Position numbers and translations under genes: made by a program
Part shown: positions 47,869 through 59,700 of the stretch, piece by piece
Layout of the letters: each line of letters starts with the position of its first letter
Numbering within the stretch: the first letter of the stretch is position 1
NCBI GenBank assembly: GCA_904066235.2
Contig: CAJFCV020000004.1
Coordinates: 5,642,001-5,706,000 of the forward strand
DNA: 64,000 bases
Source: Bursaphelenchus xylophilus
Taxonomy: Eukaryota; Nematoda; Chromadorea; Rhabditida; Aphelenchoididae
Direction of reading: 5' to 3'
Notes under the pieces: model-generated
What the model was told of the DNA's origin: nothing
The model's database searches: none
What the model saw: the letters and a program-made list of their open reading frames with translations, nothing else

Positions 47869-49506
47869 CTAATATCCCATTTCATAGAGGGCCTTATCCA
47901 AGGAGGAAACAGCGAATTCAAGGTCGTCCTTATTGAAACAAAGGGGAGGTTTGAACTTGAGGATGTTGGTGTGGGGACCGTCAGCATTCAGGAGGACCCC
48001 GTATTCCTCACGGAGCTTGAAACAGAGATCTACGGCTAGTTCAGTGGCTGGCAAACGACTCTCCCGATGCAACACCAGATCAAGACCCCAGAACATACCG
48101 ACGCCTCTGCAATAGGAACAATGCGTATTATACAAGAGTTTGCAATTAAAAGTAAATCAGATAGACTTACCTGATATCCCCAATGCATTGATGTTTTTCC
48201 TTCAGCTTTCCCAACTGCTCCTCAAAATGTGTTCCCATTTCTTCAGAATGTCTAAGAAGATTTTCTTCCTTCAGCACTTCCATTACTGCCAATACAGCCG
48301 AACACGAGACAGGATTTCCTCCAAAAGTGTTAAAGTATCCGACTTCACCCCCAAGACAGTCAGCAATCTCTTTTCTCGTTACTACCGCGGCCACTGGAAA
48401 TCCATTTCCCATCGGTTTTCCCATGGTTAATATATCGGGAACAAAGGTGTCATCCTGCAGTTGATGGGCCCAAAACTTCTGTCCAACTCTTCCGAATCCA
48501 GTCTGCACTTCATCGATGATCATCACACCCCCGTTAGATCTTATGATCTTAGCGACTTTAGACATGTATCCTTTGGGCGGGATGATCTGACCTCCACATG
48601 ACTGGAGGGCTTCGGCGATGTAAGCACTCACAGTTCGACCCTGACTTTTCACTTCACTCTCGACCATCTTCCTGAGGTCATTAGCGTACATAGTTCCCAT
48701 TTCAACTAGCTTTTCTTCATTGCTCAAATCAAGATCATTCAAGCGATACTTTCCACGATATACATCAGGAGTAGCGGTCTGAAATATTACAAGTAGATTG
48801 TTGAGAGAAATTCTGCATGTAGGAAGCGGAAAAGAGCTTACAACATGAACCCATTCAGGTTTAGGGATGCTACTACCATGGTCGAACTTGTAAGGGCTGA
48901 TCTGCATGGTGCTTATAAGATGACCGTGATATGCATGATCCATGCAGACGACATCGGTGTTCTTGGTGTAGTCTCTGGCCAATCTCAACGCCAGATCATT
49001 AGCTTCTGATCCAGAATTCACAAAAAGTACAGTGTCCAATTCAGATGGAAGAGTCGCCAGGATGGCTTTGGCCGCATCAGTAAGCTTGTTGCTCAGAAAT
49101 CGGATATTACAATTGGTAGTCAACATTTGCTCGTAGACTCTACTGGCCACTTTTGGATTGCAATGACCGACTAAACAGTTACAACAATTACGGCAACCGG
49201 ATTACCGTGTTGCACATTGCTGATGCAATCCAGGAATTGTCTTCCATTCTCATCAAACAGGTATTGGCCTTTGCCCATGGACACCAGAAAGGGGTCCTTC
49301 CCATAGAAGACGTCCACTTTGCTTCTAAAACAATATATCTGAGCAATAATACCAGAGATGATATTACGCTTTAGCACGTTCACTTACCCAATACATTGTT
49401 TCCGATCCTCTAGCACTTTAGTTTTGTCAACGGACTCCAGAATCAGCTCATTATTATTGGCCTCGGGGGTTTTGAAGTAACTGAGCGCTTGGAAAAGAAC
49501 ATTCAT
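47869..49506 (-). CDS. ETNPPL: Ethanolamine-phosphate phospho-lyase (class III PLP aminotransferase fold)
   Basis: This enzyme splits phosphoethanolamine to acetaldehyde, ammonia and phosphate using PLP. The start at 49506 gives MNVLFQALSYFKTPEANNN. Landmarks: GQYLFDENGRQFLDC, VGHCNPKVA, FVNSGSEANDLALRLAR, DHAYHGHLIST, ALQSCGGQIIPPKGYM, VMIIDEVQTGFGRVGQKFW and ILTMGKPMGNGFPVAAVVT with the PLP lysine, then FNTFGGNPVSCSAVLAVMEV. The PKPEWVHV and DVYRGKY segments favour the phospho-lyase branch over AGXT2. The sister hydroxylysine kinase-linked enzyme PHYKPL is the main alternative. It ends 134 bp from the convergent nucleolin-like gene. Confidence 0.88.
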
Positions 49507-50469
49507 CTTGGAAAGTTCCTACTCCGAGATTACCCAGCAGCTATTTCCATTCTTTAAACATCATTCTAATCACCCAAGTGGGCGGAGTTTCTTTTTATCT
49601 CTCAGTGGGCGGGACCAACTTTTACGCGACAAATTGTGTTTATGTCGTGTGCAAAAAATATAAAATTTACACGTTGGAATGTTGAAATTGCTGCTGTTGT
49701 AATTTTTTAATAAAGAGTTCTTAGTAAATTATAATTGACAACAACTTTGTTTAATTGTTGATAAAAAAATTATGAACAGAATGCCTGAGGAAAAACGAGC
49801 AGGAAAGCGGAACACTTGATTAAATTCTGACCAAAGATTGAATAAGATCAGCAAAAGTCACGGAAAAGAAGAAGAATACCCTCCCTCAAGGACTCATGAC
49901 CTCAGGAAATCTCTAGGGAACTCAACAACACCACTCGAGTTATCAGTTGGGAGCAGAACTAACAACTTTTCAGACCACGATTCCTAATTGACTATTAATA
50001 ACTCATTTGTACATGCTTTTATCAATGTCGAAATGAGACTCAAATGGGAATACTGGCATACCAAACAACTTCTCGATCATGGGAATACTCTCCAAGGGAT
50101 CTCAATTCACATGTTTTGTGGGCGATCAGAGAATAACATCGTTTTCTTTGGGTGATTCAAGTGCGAGCGACCATTTTTCCTTGACATTTATGCGACAGAC
50201 ATAACGGAGAGCTCATTTCGAGTCGTTATAACAACATGTACTTTCGTTTTAATCAAGTCTCGCAAGGATGGGTTGATAAGAGCGGTCTTTCTATTCCTAG
50301 CCATGCAAAATATGCAGTTGGAACATGAGATTCTCGAGGTTTGAAGTCTTTGCCCTTACAAGCCAGAGTCTGTAGGGCCATGTGACGTAATTTGTGGGGT
50401 GATCCGTTGGGATCATGTACAACAATATTTCATTACACTCAGATGTAAACAACCTTTGTCTCCTCGTTT
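49507..50469. other. Intergenic region
   Basis: No gene recognised. The right part is 3' flank of the ITPase gene. The left part is the ETNPPL promoter side. Confidence 0.35.
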
Positions 50470-51311
50470 TTATTTTCTTGTTTGTAAATGAAGCAAAGCC
50501 TTTCGGAGAGCCATTTGACGTGCACAGTGTAATTTCCTCGCCTCGGGGTCCATCTCGCTGTAGGTCATTGACTGATTGTTTGGTTCGAAGCAGGGGTCCC
50601 ACCCATTCCGATCGCCCAGATTCCCGCGCGGACTCACAATCTGACCGTCGACTCGTGCCTGAAAGGATGACTTTTAGTGTTATATGGTCATGTCATTACT
50701 AATTGAAGATTTAAAGTAGTCACAAGTGTAATATGGAATTAAAAAGAATCTAAATTATTATACATTACCTCAAACAACAAGACTTCCGTCTTCCCATCAG
50801 AATTATACAATCCCACGGCCACCGTAGAAATTACCGTAGCTTTGAAAGAATTGAAGCCAACCAGCATCTTGTACAGTCCGTCCAAATCCAGGGAATGGAT
50901 AAACCACTTGATGTAAGGTCCCGGCATTCCTCCAAGGGCCTCCAAACAAAGCGCTGAAACTCATCAATTACTCTTTAACGACCTTTGATTGAGATGATTT
51001 GAGAATGGCAGGGTGTAAAGCGAAGGACTGACCCGTGTCCTCGATGATCACATTGCCTTTTGTCATCTTGAGGGCCTCATTGCATTTGTGGATGGCAACT
51101 TCTGAAGGCTCTCCTTGAATCTCTAGCAGATCAAAGGAAAGAATTGAGATCGGAATATGAGGGGCCAGAACTCGGAGGGCATCTCTGATCTTCGCGTCAT
51201 TTCCACTGATGAATACAAACGGAGCCAAGGCTAAAATGGTATTATAACACGCAAAAGTAAATTACTTGTAGCACGGATAACTTCATTTTTATCCGAATCA
51301 GGAAGGTCCAT
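50470..51311 (-). CDS. ITPA: Inosine triphosphate pyrophosphatase (HAM1/ITPA family)
   Basis: ITPase hydrolyses ITP, dITP and XTP to monophosphates, cleaning the nucleotide pool. Four exons join: [15 protein letters not shown], then [20 protein letters not shown] to VIIEDT, then [18 protein letters not shown] to VLLFE, then [20 protein letters not shown]. Landmarks are SGND (family TGN), [19 protein letters not shown] and GWDPCF. The family SHR motif near the C-terminus appears as CAR ([15 protein letters not shown]), so the conserved His is absent. The protein ends QTRK. The original ORFs stop at unspliced introns; spliced, the fold is complete. Confidence 0.88.
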
Positions 51312-51410
51312 ACAACCGAGTCAGTGAGAAAGTTAGTCAGAAATGAAAACATACAGTACCCTCTGAATTGCCGCAATAACTCATTTCTATTTTGTCTATA
51401 TACGCGGTCT

Positions 51411-54400
51411 ATGATGAACCAAGTTCTTATGTTCTCCCTATTATTTGTGGTAGTTTTCGGATATACAAAACATCAGATCCAAAGGAATCAACTAAGATAC
51501 AAAATATATCATGAATGTCTCAGAAAAAGGGAAGACAGTTTCAGGAAGAAAAAGGATTCCCCAGCTGCCGAAAACGTCGTTGAGACGGCCGGAACGGATA
51601 TTATTCTGAATTGTCTGTCTTGGTGAGTTACGGTAACATATTTGTATAAAATATGATTGATGAAGGAGGGTCATTACGCCTGGCCTAGGTTGATCCGCGG
51701 ATCGCTTAAAAAATTTGAATGTTTTAATTTTCGCGGTGGGGCATCTGACAAAATTCCATTATGAGCAGATTTCTGAAATCCTTGCAAACATCCTGAACAC
51801 CCCTCATTGGGCCTGCGTGTTTTTTGTCCCTAATTTAAGACGTTTTTGGCAGAGTTTGAACAAATTTTTGAAATGTTTTCGCTTCGGGACTTGGGAAAAA
51901 TATTTTTGGAGAATTTGTACAAAATTTTGAAATTTTTTCGCTTTGGGACTACCCCTAAATCAATTATTTATCAAAAAAATTCTAAAAATAACATTTGTGC
52001 CTTATGTAAAATAAAATTGTAGCATTCAGAACGATTCTCCGCAAAAATTCCTTTTCCCCAGTCCCGAAGCGAAAACATTTCAAAATTTTGTTCAAATTCT
52101 CCAAAAATCCTTTTCCCAATCCCGAAGCGAAAATATTAAATGGTATCGGTGACCCGAAATGTCGTTGACCCGACCTGTCGCGACCGAGTTGTCCCTGACC
52201 CGAAATGTCGTTCATGACCTAGGGCGTGAGCTATTTCACGATTAATGTTCAAAATCCTCTGAAAATAATGCTATTAGTTAATCCAGGCAGTTTTGGCACT
52301 TCATTTAGGTAAGGCCCCAACCACACTGACGGTCACAACCTATGAAATCTGCCCCAAATGAAAAGTTGCGGCACTTTTTTGTAACAGAGCTCTTTCCAGT
52401 CTAACTCCACAAGAGGAAGACGCAGTAGAGGATCTTTGGAAGCCAAACGAAAATGTTCTTGGTAGAAAACTAGGAGATCTGTGGAATAAGTTCAAAGTCT
52501 TTCTGTCCGGAAACAACGATACTGCGGCTGAAGTTACTTATGGTTGGGATTACATGCCATTCCAACAAAGAGCGGATTGGAAACCAGCCATTGATCTGAC
52601 AGAGCCCAAAACTCTAACCAGAAAGGCGATCAAAGCCTTGGAAGGGTATGTTTATTTAAAATTGACATAAGTTGGTTTAGATTGTTCAAGACGAAGACAA
52701 AGCTAAAAATTGGAAGTCACTTTGAATTGTTGATTTCTGATTTGAATCAGACAGACACTGGATGGTACCGTTGTTCAAAGAGGACTCCGCAAGAATATAT
52801 TACATCCCTCTACTTTGTTCAAGTTGTCAGACCTCCAAATGTTATAATTGTAAGTGAAATGCGACTTTTTTGCAGGTTTAGTTGTGGCTTACTGTAGGCC
52901 GAAAAATTGGCTTACTGTACTTTTACCGCAAATCTTACTGTAAGCGTACTGTACTTTTACCACAAAACTAGACATTTTGCCGCACTATGGAAAATTTTTG
53001 AGAAATCTGGGTTACTGTAACTTTGGATCCAAAGAATCAATTTTTTCTTGCCTTAGGCAAAACTTTAGAAAAACGGTGTCAACAGGTAACTTGCTCAGAA
53101 TAACGATACCAATCCATCCGTACCACCCCCGACTCTCTGGCATGACTAGTTTTTTTTGACAAATTTTGCGGTAAAAGTACAGTACGCCTACAGTAAACCC
53201 AATCTCAAAAAAATAGAAGTGCCAAAAAATTTTGTTTTGTTAGTGCACTAACTGGGTTGAATTGCAGCCCTGTAGGACAAACTTGGTAAAAATGTGCCAC
53301 CCCTGTTTTACGGTGGCTCGACTTTCTGGACAGGGTGAAATTGGACAGATTTTTTCGCTGCAATCGTACGAAATGTCACTATTGAATCATCGAATAATTA
53401 CTTTTTGCAGTGAAAAAAATCTGTCGAGTTTCACTCTGTCCAATTTTCGCGCTCTGTCCAAATTATTTCTGTCCAATTTCCACGAAGCCGATTTAGACTA
53501 ATCTTTTGCCAGCCCCTACCCATGCCGGGATGAGCGAAAAAATGAAAAGGGGTCAGGGGGGACCTAGGTAAATTTGCCCCTGTTCCCAGCAACGCCCCTG
53601 GCGTGTTCATAAGCTTCAAGTGTAATATAATTTTATGTTGTCTCACTTTTTACGGCAAACCCTTTTTCTCGGTAGTGGCAGTTTTCTTTAGAGCATGGTT
53701 TTAATCCAATTGATTGTTGCAGAAACACATTAACTCTTCCGCGAAATCTGAGCCGTCTCTTAAGGATCGAGAAATTCGAATTCCCACCTACAAACAGTTC
53801 CATGACTATAATCTTGTCGCTTATAAAAAGCATACAGATTGGTCACCGTGTAATCTTTGTGGACCTACGATTGGAGAAAGTCTGAGAAGGGTGCAATGTT
53901 ACGTGAAACCGCTTGATAAGGTATAAATATAAATCTGTAAACATAAACTCTTAATTGCCATATCTTTCAGTTTCCAACCTCGAGTCCTTTTGCTGCAATT
54001 TTCGAGCTATTCGGCTCTCTTCCATGTAATTCGGCCCTATTGCCACTGAGAATTCGACGTCAATTAAAAAAATATCCAGAGGTTCAGGAATTCAAATTTT
54101 GTAAGGTAAGGAAGAAAAATTTATAATGTAACGGTTACCCTTCATTTGGGGTAGATCTGGTAAAAAATAGAGTTTTTATGGCCATTTTGCAAAACCGTTT
54201 GACTAGCTAGTTGATGCTAGTCAAACTTGGCAGCCAATTTTTTGCCGTTTGACTAGCCAATGAGTTGGATTGGCTAGTCGCAGTATCAGGACGCTACGGC
54301 TTTTCAGGTCAGCGACAGTTCGGGTCAGGGATACCGTTTCTATAGGTAATCGAGGATGCTAGTTTCTAAAATCATATTTTATTAGGGTTGTTAAGCTGCC

Positions 54401-55698
54401 GGATTTTTTTTCAATCTGACGTCAACTTGACGTCAAATTAGCGTAATTTTCCTCATTTTGGCTAACAGGGGAAGTACCCCAAGTGCGACGCTCAGATTTT
54501 GATGAAACTTGGCACAAATTTAGAATAATTTTTTCTAAGATATATGCGAGAATCTTAGCTCGCGCTTTGCAGAAACAACCGAGATTTTTAGATCGAAAGT
54601 CGGCGAAAATTTAAGACTTTTGCCGAATTTCGGCACTAAAAGTTTCATGCCTATTTCAACCGTAAAGGATAATGTTTCTACAAAAGATCAAATTTTTCCG
54701 CACGAAACTGCCAAAGTTATGGCCAAAAAGCGCTTTTCTCTCTGACCGCTCTCCACGTTTAGCTTGCTCTCTCGGCGGCAAAAGTCGTTCGGTATCTCGG
54801 CGGCGCGCGCAAAGCGCGAGCTTAAACTTTCAGGAATTGATATTTAGTCCATTCCCGACATGTGCGCAAAATTTTAAGAAAAAATATGAGCGTCGCACTT
54901 GGAGTACTTCCCCTGTAAATTGAAAATTCTCATATAGGAAGCTTTCACACGTGAGTTGAATACTGTTAATATTAGTCGTAGCTGGTTTTACAACATTGGC
55001 CATGAGAATTCGATAAAGTTTGCCCCAAATCAAATGTTGCACAGTCAATGTGTATATTTTTTTGTCAAGAAAAAGGTTGATTTTTTAGACAGATCAATTT
55101 AATATGTATAATGTCAGGGGCCGTATGAATTTATCGTTACATTGTTTTCAGAGGAAATGTATTAGTCCAGAAAACGAGACCAGAGTTGTGGAGAAGGTTG
55201 ATAAGACTGGCCGGAAAGTGGTGCACGATATTATTCCTCCAAAGGAGTACTCTTTCTTCGAACGATTGCCATTACTCAAACCATCAGTCAGTAGAAAAGT
55301 TGTGAATATTATAGAAGGAACAGACTTTCTGGTGTTTGATTGTGGCCAAAGTGGAGTCTATTGGCATCGAGGATATAAGCCTATCACGCAGGATAAGTAT
55401 CTGCAAGCAGGAGAAAAAAGATTTTATCTAACTTCTGATGGGGAATTGGTAATTCGAGACGTTGAGCTGGGTGATCAGGATTTGTACAGGTAAGTCAATA
55501 CTTGTTGCTTCTATATTTTACATGTCTTGTTGCAGTTGCTTCGATTCTGAAGAGCGTCTGCTCCGTTCTTTCAAACTGATTGTAAAACCTGGAGATCGAA
55601 CTACGGAGGTTGTCTCTTACAGCAGGATGTTGATCCGTTACTCTTCTACACTCCTTCTTCTTATTTTGGTGATGGGTCTTGTGGCCATCCAACATTAA
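51411..55698 (+). CDS. Ig-domain single-pass membrane protein, FAM187-like
   Basis: The start at 51411 gives a signal peptide (MMNQVLMFSLLFVVVFGYTK). The first Ig-like domain spans GTDIILNCLSW to DLNQTDTGWYRCSKR. A linker with TDWSPCNLCGPTIGESLRRV and further Cys follows. The second Ig-like domain runs GTDFLVFDCGQSGVYWHRGY to LVIRDVELGDQDLYRCFDSE. A C-terminal hydrophobic helix (STLLLLILVMGLVAIQH) ends the protein, so it is membrane-anchored or possibly GPI-linked. Two V/I-type Ig domains around a W..C..CG module resembles FAM187 proteins. Three introns are large (about 760, 870 and 1050 bp) and packed with repeats, unlike the short introns around them. Confidence 0.65.
51840..52215. repeat. 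Family A repeat, second copy
   Basis: Contains TTTTCGCTTCGGGACTTGGG units, the TTATGTAAAATAAAATTGTA block and the end GACCCGAAATGTCGTTGACC seen at 1-655. Left and right arms are again inverted, but the central part (TTTATAAGCGACGAG) is missing. It lies in the first large intron of the Ig gene. Confidence 0.75.
52883..53209. repeat. Inverted-repeat element rich in TACTGTA
   Basis: GTACTGTACTTTTACCGCAA motifs on the left (two tandem variants) are inverted on the right as TTGCGGTAAAAGTACAGTAC, followed by GCCTACAGTAAACCC. It lies in the second large intron of the Ig gene. Confidence 0.65.
53325..53495. repeat. Relative of the 45557-45742 element
   Basis: Blocks GGACAGGGTGAAATTGGACA and the inverse CTGTCCAATTT, ending CCACGAAGCC, give a short palindromic element. 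Same intron as the preceding repeat. Confidence 0.5.
54135..55047. repeat. Family D repeat, flanking arms
   Basis: CCCTTCATTTGGGGTAGATC at the left and GTTTGCCCCAAATCAAATG at the right are inverted relative to each other, suggesting a family D element later invaded by the 54466-54915 MITE and a GGTTGTTAA fragment (about 54383). Confidence 0.45.
54466..54915. mobile_element. MITE with TAA target duplications
   Basis: The ends CAGGGGAAGTACCCCAAGTG and its inverted partner (one mismatch in these 20 bases) extend about 36 bp. Each end is bounded by TAA (54463-54465 and 54916-54918), a 3-bp duplication as in PIF/Harbinger elements. The interior has no transposase. It sits in the third large intron of the Ig gene. 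Confidence 0.8.
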
Positions 55699-56764
55699 CA
55701 GTTAAAGAGAATAAAGTTTCCCTCTCCACTTTACTTTAATTTCCCGCACGATCAAAGTGACAGGTAAAGGTAAGCGGTGATTGATATAAAGGGTTCGGGG
55801 GAAGGTAATGAGGGAAAGAGGCGCTGATTTTCCCTGCATTCCATTCGTTTATTTATTGTATATATTGACCGGAAATGAGGTCTTCATTGACCGTCTTCTC
55901 CATGTTATACATGACTACCTTTTCATTCCCGAATGATTGTATAAATTTTGTTTTGATTTTCAACAATTAAAACATTTTAAAGTCTGCTTAATTTATGTCT
56001 TTTTTATTGCATACACGATTTGATCCCTTCTGTATGATGATGATGATCTTTTAAAATAATTTTTTATTTATTTGTTTCTCAAGGGGAATGACTTTTATAG
56101 AATGGATCTCGGCTCCTTTTATGTGGTTGTTTCAGCATTATGTAAACGTTGTATTCTGATTAATAACATCCCATGACTCCGTATTTGAACGTTTCCCGTG
56201 TTCCAAACTTATCGAATTATTTATATCATCCTTTGTCCCTGATGTTTTCGTTGGTTTTGGGGGAGAGATTAGAGACTTCTCGGTCAGAATCACCCAACCG
56301 AAGGCCCACAATATAATACAGCGCCTGTTTTTGTTCAGCCGATGAAAGAGAGAGTGCTTGGGAGCAGGCTTTGCGCAGTCAGGCGGCGACCAAAAACCGG
56401 GAACTGATCTTTTTCGCTCTTCGATCGCCCCCAATTCGAATTTCGAGCCCCAGGTAAACGCACGGACCTTATCACGGAAGACGTTCAGCCTCTGGAGCTC
56501 TTATCCCCGGGATCAGTCGAAGTGTGAAGATGACTGCGTTTGGGTCCACTTGAACTCCTTTAATCTTGGCTAAACTCCTCAAGTGTCTTGTCTAAACTTT
56601 TGTAATTCCAAAGTTTTCCAACTGGCACATGTTCAGGGAATCTTTGGGTATTCTTGGCGCGCAAACTGTCTTTTTTTGTCGTTTTTTGTCATAGTTGACG
56701 ATGAGCATTTGAGATGATTTCAGTGTCTTCTTTACGCCTAACGACCCGCTAGAACATCGTCAAG
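55699..56764. other. Intergenic region upstream of V-ATPase subunit a
   Basis: No gene recognised. A GC-richer part at about 56280-56560 has no exon signals I can support. It likely contains the V-ATPase promoter and 5' UTR. Confidence 0.35.
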
Positions 56765-59700
56765 ATGGGGTCGTTATACCGTTCCGAGGAGATGCGGTTT
56801 TGTCAAATGATTGTGGAAAAAGATTCCGCGTTTTCTTGTGTTTCAGAACTCGGAAAACAGCCATGGGTTCAGTTCAAAGATGTAAGATTACAGTAATTAT
56901 GATGACTAAATCTAATTTTGCATCTAATGTTTGCAGTTAAACGCTGATGTCAATTCTTTCCAAAGAATGTTTGTTAGAGATATTCGACGTTTCGATGAGA
57001 TGGAAAGGAAATTGAGTAAGTAAATACTTGTAAACAAAAGACGACGTCCACTCGGGCCTCATTCAATAAAAAAACAAATGAATTAATCACCATTTCTTCA
57101 GGGTTTTTGGATGCCCAGGTTCAGAAAGATGGCATTGAGATTCCTGATAAAACCTTTAAAGAGCCAAATGACGTCATTAATCATTCTGAAATTAACCAAT
57201 TGGAGCAGACTTTGACTGATCTCGAGAGAGATGTGAATAATATGAATGACAGTGATCATCAACTCAAGAAGAACTACCTTGAACTCAAGGAATGGGAAGC
57301 CGTTCTTCAGAAGACTGATCAGTTCTTCCAAGGGGTAGGTTCTTCTGCATGGTCATCAGTAAACATTTTTTCCAAAGCAATCTCGTAATTGTTTAATTCT
57401 ACTAGAGTATTGGTGACTAAGGGATGTTTAGGGAATCGATGATGCTGCCATTCAAGAGATTGAGACCGCCAACGAGACCGAGGCCGGGATTCCTATGAGA
57501 TCAGACAAAGAACCCATGGGATATAGTGTTGGGGTGATCAACAGAGACAAGGTGAATGTATTTGAAAGGGTCCTGTGGAGAGCTTGTAGAAGAACCGCCT
57601 TTCTGAGATCGTCTGATATCGAGGAACCCTTGGAAAACCCAGAAACTGTAGGTTTATTATAAATGTATTGATGATTTATTATAATGTTTAGGGAGAGCTG
57701 ATGCATGAGTCTGTGTTTATTGTATTCCACAATGGAGATCGGCTTAAAGCTATCATCGACAAAGTTTCTGAAGGATTCAAGGCCAAACAATACAACCAGT
57801 GTCCCAAACTGAGCCAGGATCGCCAAACGGCGTTGGCCAAGGTCCAGCAGAATATCCGTGACATGCAGACGGTCATTGGCCAGACCAAAGATCATCGTCT
57901 CAAGGTCTTAAATGCAGCTGCCGCCAACTTGAAGGCTTGGTTGAAACAGGTAGGCGAAAGTCTTTATGATCTTTGTTTGTCTTTGTATTCACCCGTTATA
58001 ATGTTTGTTTAAGGTTCGTCTCTACAAGTCCATTTACCATACTCTGAATTATTTTACTTTTGATGGGATCGGCAAATTCTTTGTGGCTGAATGTTGGATT
58101 CCTCTAAAGGATATTGAGAATGTCCGTGGGGCCTTGGAGAGAGGAGTTGAGAAGAATGGAGGCACCGTCAAGCCCGTCCTCAACATCCTCCACACCAACG
58201 AAACTCCGCCCACTTACAACCGTACCAACAAATTCACAGCTGTCTTCCAGAGCATCGTCGACTCTTATGGTATTGCTTCGTATCTCGAGCTGAATCCCGC
58301 TCCCTACACCATCATCACCTTCCCCTTCATCTTCGCTTGTATGTTCGGAGATCTTGGCCACGGAATCTTGATGTTCTTGGCTGGTCTCTTTTTGGTCGTC
58401 AGAGAAAAGAATCTGGAAGCTCGGCAGATTCGCGATGAGATCTTTACGATGTTCTTCGGAGGTCGGTACATCATCTTGTTAATGGGAATGTTCTCCATCC
58501 ATGCCGGGATCATCTACAATGATATCTTCGCCAAGTCATTCAACGTCTTTGGCAGTTCATGGGTGAATCCCTACAAACACGCGGCCTTGGAGCAATGGTT
58601 CAATGAGTCAGAACATCACGGAAAGGAGGTCCATCTCGAGATTCCTCCAGACTTTAGTTACCAACAGAGCATGGGACCGTATCCTTTCGGAGTGGACCCT
58701 ATCTGGAATGTGGGAGAGAACAAGTTGAACTTCTTGAACTCGATGAAAATGAAGTTGTCAGTCATTGTCGGCATTACTCAGATGGGATTCGGAGTAGTCC
58801 TTTCTTTGATGAACCATCGTTTCTTCAAGTCCGCCATCGATATCTACACGGTCTTCATTCCTCAGCTGCTGTTTTTGGGATGTATCTTCGTGTATTTATG
58901 TCTACAGATTATTGTTAAGTGGATCTTCTTCTGGGTTGAAGATACCTACATCTTTGGTCAACGATACCCTGGCTCTCATTGTGCCCCGTCTTTATTGGTA
59001 AGTAATATATTTTAAAACTTATATCTCGTCATCGCCTTCGTCATCTGTTTCCGGGGGTTCCTTGAATTCGACGACCACGGGTTCTTCGTATTTTACAAAC
59101 TCAGGGGTCAACTTTTCTTTTTCTGCTTTTTCGGCGTTAGTGAACATGTTGTTGTAGTGCTATAGATTTACATAGGGTTAATGGGGTCAAAGGATGTTAT
59201 GGTTTACTCTTACCTCATCTCTCATTCTCTCAAATTCTGACTTGGATTGTTTTCGATCGGCCTCGCTGCCTGGGACGGGAGTAGGTGGATCGGGTTGAAA
59301 AAGATGACCGTGTGTTCGAGCACGGGGCTGATAGGTGTCCAGAATGTTGGCCTCATCGAAGAAGGCGCGTTTGTGACGTGTCAGACTAGATGAATACAAC
59401 TGGACCCACTAGATATGTTCAGATTATACTGTACTTGACTTGCCTGGAAAATGAATCCGGTAATGAAGATCCCGAAGGGCATTGAAAGAATCCATATCTG
59501 TCCAATGGGATGTAGTAGTAGGGTAGCGAAACCAACACTTGTCAGCACGCATACAGATACGATATATCTCATTCTAAAGGACTTTTCATCAAAAATTGAA
59601 TTCTTACTGGGGGGAGCATGTCGCAGATCTTTGATTAAAATTGTCTCCCGAGAGCACCGCCGAACTGCTCATCGCTGATTTAAGCAATGAAAATATCTGA

